In this document: piece after piece, positions 12,301 through 21,300 of the stretch
Layout: each line of letters starts with the position of its first letter
Numbering within the stretch: the first letter of the stretch is position 1
Source: Clytia hemisphaerica
Taxonomy: Eukaryota; Cnidaria; Hydrozoa; Leptothecata; Clytiidae
Length of the DNA: 64,000 nucleotides
Assembly (NCBI GenBank): GCA_902728285.1
Contig: CACVBU010000367.1
Location: forward strand, 186,001-250,000
Direction: 5' to 3'
Made by a program: the position numbers and the translations under genes
Notes under the pieces: generated by a model
Told to the model about the DNA's origin: nothing
Databases searched by the model: none
The model's input: the letters and a program-made list of their open reading frames with translations, nothing else

Positions 12301-15300
12301 ACTGTGATGGGAATAAAAGACATGCTTGGTCAATTTTAGTGGAACGCGAGGTTTGAGGCAAGAGCCTCAAACATTGGGAATGAATGGTCAGGGAAGTGTT
12401 GATTTTTACAGCATAAAGACCAGAGCCGGCGAATCGGTTTTAAAAGTGAGGGGGCTAAATGATATAATGACTAAGGTGGCCCCACCATGGTTGGGGCCGA
12501 CGAACTGGAAAATTTTTGAAATTATGGTACTCTACATTGGCCCAGAAGTGGTCTAAATTTAATTTTTGTGAAGTTATTGGAATGAAAAAATCAAAGAAGT
12601 TAGGCGTTTTTTTATACTGATAATCACCAAAGAATATACTACTACATATATAATAACAAAATGAAACCTTAAGTAAATAAAGCGGACTTTTACATGTTCA
12701 AAATTCATAAGTAAAAGTAGATTGAGATTGAGATTGCTTTAACAGACAGTAAGCATACAGTATTAAAAATTAAAATTGTCCAAAGTAATTAAAGCAATAT
12801 TCTCGAGTTGACACAAACTCTCTACCAACTTCATCTAAATCAAATTTATCCGTTAGATTTTTATGGATATGGAGCAAAGAAAGATTGTTAAACCGTTTTG
12901 GCTTCATTGTTGAACGTAGCCAGGTCTTTTTTCTCTCACCCTCTCTTTTTCTCACCCTCTCTTTTTCTCTCTCTCTCTCTCTCTTTTTTTTTTTTTTGCA
13001 AAAAAGTGGGGAGGCTACAGCCCCCCTAGCCCCTCCGGTTTCGCCGGCCCTGAAAGATGTCACTCAGTTAAAAGTTTTATAGGTGAAAACCCTTTTCTAA
13101 AGCCATTCCCTAAATCAAAAATTACATGCTTGGGAGCAAAAATTTACTGATTCTTATACAAAGGAAAACATGTAACATTCCATTTTGGCATGTTTATTCT
13201 GCTCAGCTATTTAAAATGTAACTCAGTTACAGTGGACTAAATAAATACCTACCAAAATGACTAAACTCCTTGAATTTGCTGATCTCGATGACACAATGGA
13301 GAAGAAATTTTGTCGCTAACTCATTGGTATCCCCTGGAAACCGAGCAGTGATCTCCTCCAAAACAACATCATGTATCGGGAAGTTACTAAAGCTGAGTTT
13401 ATCAAGCATGTTTTTCATGACAAGCTCTTCTTTTTCATCAATGAGCGTCAAACAAGCTCTGCTAACAATTCTTCTCAATGCTTTAAAGCTTTCAGGATTT
13501 TTGAGGATTTTGATGAATGTGCTGAAGTGTTTATCATCATCTAAATTAAAACGAGGAAAATTAATCAATACCTACTTTATACACGCTTTTTTTATAAGAA
13601 TAGTCTTTTTTTGCTGAGGGTCAAGTATTCTTAAGAAATTGCCAAAATTGAGGGTGAAATATTCTTAACGTATTGTTATTTTCTTACTTGACTTTTTATA
13701 AACAAGAGAAATGATAAATTTGAGAGTTTTGGATTTTTGAATGAACATTTGGAGCCAAGATTACATTTCTACTTCAAAGTTCGAATTCAAGTCTAATAAA
13801 TGAAGCAGTTTTTTTTATGTTAACTAAATACAAATTGATTGTATTATTATAAAATGCTCCCAAAATGCTATGAAATTCACCCAAGCGGGTATTCTTAGTG
13901 TATTCTTACGATTTGGCCATTTTTCACCCTGATATTCTTATAGAAGATATTCTTATAATAAAAAAGCGTGTACAAGCTTTATCAACAGCATATTTAGAAA
14001 AAATTCTAAGATTTTTCCAGGTTATTGATCTAGCTGCTAGGAAAATTCTCATATCAATGCTCAGAGGATGTAGCCAATGATCATTACTTAAATTAACCGA
14101 AAAGGTTTAGGTAATTTATCTGAATTTATAGATAGTTTGAAACGAATTTCCAAAACTGCAATTTATGAAAAATGGCATTAGCTAACTATATTTTGAAATT
14201 ATTTTGTTCAAATTAAATTAGGAAATTAACTGTTCATATTTCTCTCAAATATCACACACGTAACGATGGAATACCTCGTTATGGTCTTTCAACCGGCCAA
14301 AGTAGGTCTTAGAAAAAGCATAAAAGCGGCGCATGATAAATACCTGTTTTGTTTGATTTCTTTTTTATGTGATCGTGAATTTTCCAAAACCTTTCTTCGA
14401 GGGTCTGAAATAAAAAAATGAGAATTACAGTACGGGATTACAAAGAAGCTACAATCAACTCTTAAAGTGAAGCTTCAACTGTTGTGACATTTGCTGGAAA
14501 TACTATTTCAAATCTCTGAGAAAGGGTGGATTAGAATGTTGAAACTTAATTGTACCATCCTATCTTTGAGTCAAAAATCCCAGATTGTAATTGTTTATAT
14601 TACCTTATTCCAGTAGAAAAAACATTGCATTGCATTTTAGATAAAATTTATGCTTTTCTCGACCTTGCTCCCACGTAAGAATTTCGTAAATGTATTTACC
14701 TCGACATTTGAATCTACAAGTATTTGGCTTTGGTCGATGTAAGTGTCGTCTTCTTCATCTTTGTCAACTTTAAAGTATAAGAAGCATCACAATGATATAT
14801 TCCATATAAAAAGGAAATAGGAAATGGTAAGCAAAAAATCCTCACGAATTATTTCATGGGGTATAATCAATGTAAGTTTATAAACATGTCTATGCGTATA
14901 AAGCTATACAAAAATTTGATGTTTTAAGACAGCCCTATATCACAGCCCCGGTGGAACGCCAATGCGATTAACGATAATATGATTTATTATGAGGATATTT
15001 TTGTTGACCATTTTCCGTTTCCTTTTTTTCGGACACCCTATACCTATACATGTAGCCACGCAACAATTTTGCAATTGATTGAAAAATATCTTTCATAGCT
15101 CATAACCTTCCTCGACAAACTTTGTTAGTCTTATCCTCGATGAAAGCTCAGTTTGCTTTATGATAATGAAATATCTGAAGTGGTCCTTTAATTCTTCATA
15201 AGTACTTGGAACTTCTTAAAACTCAATAAATTTCTAATGGTACTTAAACTGTTTGATAAACTTAAAGAAACCTACACAATCCTTTCTTATCAATATCATC

Positions 15301-18300
15301 TGCCAAAGCTTGTATACGATTAATCTAAATCAAAACAATCACAATATCAATTATTTGGATGACTGATCTAAATCAAAATAATATACAATGCTAATTCTTT
15401 GTTGTTTGAGTTAACCACCATCCCCTCTAGAAGATACTTTGAGCCCACTCCCTAAAATGTACAAAAGAAGAAACACAGAAAGAGAAACTTAAATGTAGTT
15501 ACCTCGCCAAGTGAATCTTTTGGAATTTCCTTCGTCTCATCTTTCCCTTTGCAATCACTTTCTTCACCTTTAATGAGAAAATCATTAAAATTTATCAAAA
15601 AAGCAATTCTTAAGATTCTTACAGCCGCTGCTCGTTATTTCGAACTTACAAGGGGCTCACAGTAAAGGTTGAGATGGCAGATGTTAAAAATAACGAATAT
15701 GCATTCTGAAAAGTTTGAGATAAAGAGAGTATCACCCAATACAAATGTTTTACACCTTTTATTAACCAAAACGGGGTACAGAAATTAACAGAAGGAGATA
15801 AACAACGATATCATTGATAGTACCATTCTACGGATACGGTAATGAGCTCTTTCAAAATTGTTTTTTCCTTGAAAGAATTTCGAAATAATGAGAGTCGAGA
15901 TAGCGAAAATGTTTTTTACATTTTAGTGGATTGTAGAATTCAAGGGGTGGATAAGATGAATTCGAGAAAGTTCGAGATAACGCGTATTTGAGATAATGGA
16001 GCGTCGACTGTGTATACAATGAACTGTGATGCTCTTTTCTCAGTCTCAGTTTAAATATGGTTTAAACTAAACTATTGTGGTGTGACATAATATGAATGAA
16101 ATAATGTCCACATAGTTCATGATATAGTTAGTAGGAAGTAGTAGAAGCAGTAACAGTAATTCTATTCATGATATTCATGACGTAACCTTTTATACGGAAG
16201 CACCCGAGATTACCCGGAACTAGTGGCAAAATAACAAAAGACTAGTGGCAAATTTTGCCACTAGTTCCGGATTATTTTGTGTGCTTCCGTATAAAAGATT
16301 ACATCATGAATATCATGAATTCGAGTAATTGAGTATAATCCCATATCTTTTTAACTTGTTCCCCAAAAATAAGCTCCATTTCAAAGAAGAAGATACTCAC
16401 ACAGCATGTACTCGTGAATTTCTTTTCCGCATTCACCACCGATACCATTAGGAATTCAGATTTTGTCGTTTCTAAGCTTGTGATAAAATCTTTTTCGAGG
16501 AAACAAAAGCATTGTGGTTTGTGACATTAATTAACATATGAAGGGCAAAATAAAAATTAGTATGTATATTCATCGTGATAAGACTTTATGTGTGAATGAA
16601 GGTGAAGTCAATCCACACTAGCGTACCATAGTTGGCGCATCCCTTACCTACTGGAAAATTTGAAAATTGACCAAAACTAAAACGTCTCCCGTGGGAAAAA
16701 TACTCTGAAATACATCATTGTCGGAAAACTCTCACACGCTGAACTCTAACCCTCATTAGGAAAGGCACTACAGCTTATAAGATCCCCCTTGAAATCTAGC
16801 TGTAACATTTTATCCCTGCGGGTAAAAATATCCTACCGGATCACTGAGACAGAGGTGTCATTTGTAACAGAGGGGTTTTTGTACATTACCTCACTATATG
16901 GAGCTGTTGTTGCGGCTTGGCTTTGATCAACAATCTCTTGTCCAACTTTAAAGACAAAAATCGTCATGATGATTTAAAAGTTTAAAAATAGAAAAACACT
17001 GTTGTATCGACGAGTTACAAGTTCAATTAGCTTTAAGATGTATTCGATATCTGACCTTATGGGTTCTCCATATAAGGTTGAACGATATCTCTGGAAGTAC
17101 AGATATGACCTCAAAAAACAGACCCTAAGAGATATTTAATGTTAACCTTAACGGCTCCACATCCTCAATATTCCTTAGTATCTACCGTTATAACCTTTTC
17201 CTTATTTATGGCTCCTTATTTGAAACTCAATAAGTACTGATATGGTGGATGAAACTAAAATTGACCTACATAATAGATATTCACTATTGCCATCTGCCAG
17301 ATTTTCTCCAATGTTAAAAGCGTTTAAAGATTTGTTGGGATCAATCTAAAAAATGAATAATCAATGTTGTTAGTCGACTCTCTACCACTCACCTAACATT
17401 ATTCTGACGGCAGAAGTCGAATTACCTTATCAGTAGAACAGTGACGAAAAAACGAGTTAAAAATCTTATACCAACAAATATTTTTGCCGGCGATAATTTG
17501 CTAGTTGTTTACCATAGGTAACCCGAAAATCAATAAATATTGTAAGAATTGGCGGGATTTAATTTAGCCAGTTGGAAAATATAGTGAAAGTTGAGAGACA
17601 CAGAAATTTATGAAACTGCTACTGGAGAAAAAAACTTACCCTACGGTGGAGGATATTGATTTTTCGAAGTATCGAACCCTCTGGATATCTTAAGAATATA
17701 CTCAACCGCCTTGACATCCCCTTTATAAAGAGATGCTTACCCCCTCTAATATCGTACTTGAAAATATTCTTTACCCCCTAAATATCCGCTCTCTTGTAGA
17801 TAATTAACTTCCTGGATAACATAATAATAATATCATTAACCGCTGGATGTCCAATATCCTCCACCGGGGGGGGGCGAGCTATTTCTGGAAGAGCCCAATA
17901 CTCGTTAAATTTCTTATTCATTTTCACTCAGAATAATTGAAAACTAGCTCATTTTTGATTGCTTTTTATTTCGAATTACCTCATCAAAAATTTCCGTGAC
18001 ACCATTTTGCGTCCTTTCCACGATATTAAAATCCATAGGAACCTGAATAATGAATGACAGAAGAAAGACTATTAATAAATCTCGAAAGTAAAATGATAAT
18101 CTCCAAAAAAAGAAACCTTGAGGCTTAAGAGATTTTAAATTCTGATCGAAAATTTAAGATAAAACGTTTATTTATTTATTTTTACCTCGGAGTAGGTGTA
18201 GATTTTAAGCTACTAATGAAATTTATATTTACTTTTACAAGAGCCAGTAAAATTTTTCTAAGGCTCGGCTTTGAGCCTAAAATTGTTCTTATTCTGTTCT

Positions 18301-21300
18301 TATTTATAGGCTGTAATTGAAGTATACCCAGATTTTACTACCATAACCCTTGAATTGCTTGAAATTGAATAATTTCAGGCTCAGAATTGTTCTTAAATTG
18401 TTCTTATTTTTTGGCGATTTTGGGCTTCATTGTTCTTATAAAAGAGAAACGTGTACTTCTTCATGAACTTTTCTCTCTTCTTCTGGCTGTTCTCGTCTCT
18501 CTTCTTCTGGCTTTTCTTTTCTCTCTTCTTCTGGCTGTTCTTGTCTCTCTTCTTCTGGCTGTTCTCGTCTCTCTTCTTCTGGCTGTTCTCGTCTCTCTTC
18601 TTCTGGCTGTTCTCGTCTCTCTTCTTCTGGCTTTTCTTGTCTCTCTTCTTCTGGCTTTTCTTGTCTCTCTTCTTCTGGCTGTTCTCGTCTCTCTTCTTCA
18701 TTTGTTTTTTCGTCGAATTTTGGCTGCAAATAATGTGAACGAACATAGTGTTAAGTGACGCTTTTATTTCTTCTTTAGGAACGCATTGGTACAAGATAGA
18801 CAGGTTTCTACAAATTAATCACCCATGTTTGACTCAGACAAACTTTCGTCAACAGAAACTTTCGCGATGTCTAAAAATCGCGAAATTTTTACTTTCGTGA
18901 TTTGAGGAAAAAAATATTCTTCACAAGCATAAACCTTCACGAATTATTGGGTGAAATTGAGGATTTTCAAACGAAAACTAGTTTAAAAGTGACATATATT
19001 CCTTGAATCCGATAAAGCAGTTAAGCAGATGCTCTTTGACTTTAAGAAGGCCACAAATGCTAAAAAATATGCTGAAAACTTGAAATTTAAAGTTTCTGCT
19101 CGCAAAGTTTGTATGCCCATACAGTATACAGTATAATTAGCAAGTTTTCTCACTTTTTCCAATTTCAATTGTGCCAGATTAAAAGGTGTCGAGTATTGTT
19201 TCTGAAAAAAGTAATGAAGGAATAATGTTAAAATTATCAACAAAAAAGGCTTTTCAGTGGTAAAATGTAGAATAGCATTGCAGGAACGATATGGAGACTA
19301 TAATCGTGGATGACCTTAAGTGAGATGTTTCTATTCTATACAAAGCTGTGGACTCTCTTAAACAATAGTTTTTCGAAATCGCCGACAGTTTTTAATAACA
19401 TTTTAATTGAAATTGTTTTGACATAACCACACAAACAAAAAAATCTTACTGGTCAATGAAATCAAACTCCAATAAAATACCTGCTTTCGCCAAGAGGCTC
19501 CTTTGGTGGCACCATAACAGTACCTCACCTCTGTTCCTTTTACTATTTCTTTGCTGGTGGCAAAGAGACAGAGATGAGGCCTTCCACCCCAAGCAGCCAC
19601 CACCATTTTCGCATTGAACCCAATTCTGCTGTCGTTGATGAAGCGTCCAATTTTGTTCGTTGGAGTTCCATCGATACTGAAAAAGAGAAAAAGTATTTTT
19701 TCATTTTGCTAAAGAAAGACCATTGAAACATGATCATCATTTACTGATGAAATGTCACTTTTACAATACTACATAAAAACCTTAGGGGATGGTCTATCTA
19801 AAAAATATCGAAGCTAGAGAGATCGAACTTTCTGCTAATAGCCCAAGAATACAAAAATGAAGTTTCAAAGCCCAAAACGCAAAGTCAAAATGTTCACTTC
19901 TGAAAATTTCCGGAATTATTTCTCCCATATATTATAGTACTCTGAATTATCTTTTCCACGGTTTAAAGCTTGTTAAAATTGAATAATCTGTTGGAACTGC
20001 TAAAGCACTGAGCTCGTACGTGTGAAAGTGCTCAAAACACCTATTTAATACAGGGTGATGTAGGGTGATGAACCTTCAGGATAAAAGGAGGCCGATTTAA
20101 ACCCCGGGGGATAGGCGCTCGAGATTGATGAAAACCAAATTGTAAACCCAGGATGATAGATAAACTGAAATGATAGATAAGAGAAGGCCCGATTGCAAAC
20201 CCAGAGTGATGAGTAACCACAATTAGGGAAGGCTTGATTGTAAACCCAGATAGTCGGATATGGTATGGTTAAATTGCAAACGCTGGGTGAATAAAGCCTA
20301 CTTTGACGGACACCCCGGATAGGTAGACTCAATCATAAAACCCATAGCGATGATTACTCAGAAGAATTAGAGAAGGCTCAGTCGTAGGTAAATTCAGGGA
20401 TCAAGAATTTATTTCCATGTAGGGCAACCGTTTATTCTGGCACCTTAAACAAATTGACGTCAAATATTTTTCAACATCCTAGTAAAATGGGAATGACTCG
20501 TGAAAAAGAAAAAAGAACTTTAGCTCGACTAAAGTAAAGAAAAAGCAAGAAAAACAAACATTTTACTCCACGCTGCAAGCGAATAAATAGACTTTATATT
20601 ATACTTACAAGTGCATTTGCTTATTATATTCGAGATCGAATATGTAACTCCCCAAGCCTTTCTCCGTGTAGATTTGTTCCCTCTCGTCACGTTCCTCTTC
20701 ACTTATTAAATCTCCAGGGTATTCGCATAAGAATTCATATGGAGATATGTTTTTATTTACAAATACTCCATACCCTAAAGATGAAGGTAAATACAAAATT
20801 CATATTTCGCAGAACGTGGTTTTAGGGGTTTCATTGAATAGAAGCAACATTTAACATCACGAATCAAAATGTAGTGATTTTACTAAGGGGTAAATTTTTA
20901 TTTAACATTTTTCAAAATTTAACAGTGAATTTAACTTTCCATTCCGGCGTAAACAACACAAGCCGTGTTATAGCCACATACTACCCTTAGCCTGTCTTAT
21001 CCATTAAGTTGGTATCTCAGGTGCTATTTTCGATCAGCTTCAAGCGGAGAAGAATGTATCACCCTATCATCGCCAATAGCTATCCTACAAATATTTCTCT
21101 TCCTTCTCACTGTATCCACATTTCTTGCATGCTATGAAAATAATGTCATACTAGCCGGTACCCGGCGTCGCACGCCGGTTAAGCTGTAGCTAAACGCACT
21201 AAAAGTCCTTTGGATGTTGAAGATGGCTTAAAAAAGCGATAAAAAAAAAGAAATCTCTACAACGTTTTAACTCTAACCTTCCCCGGGTGTCTTATCTTTT

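Noticed and set aside
12770..13082. 65-97-codon frames with RERERE or SLSLSL runs
   Set aside because: Translation of the CT/GA microsatellite.
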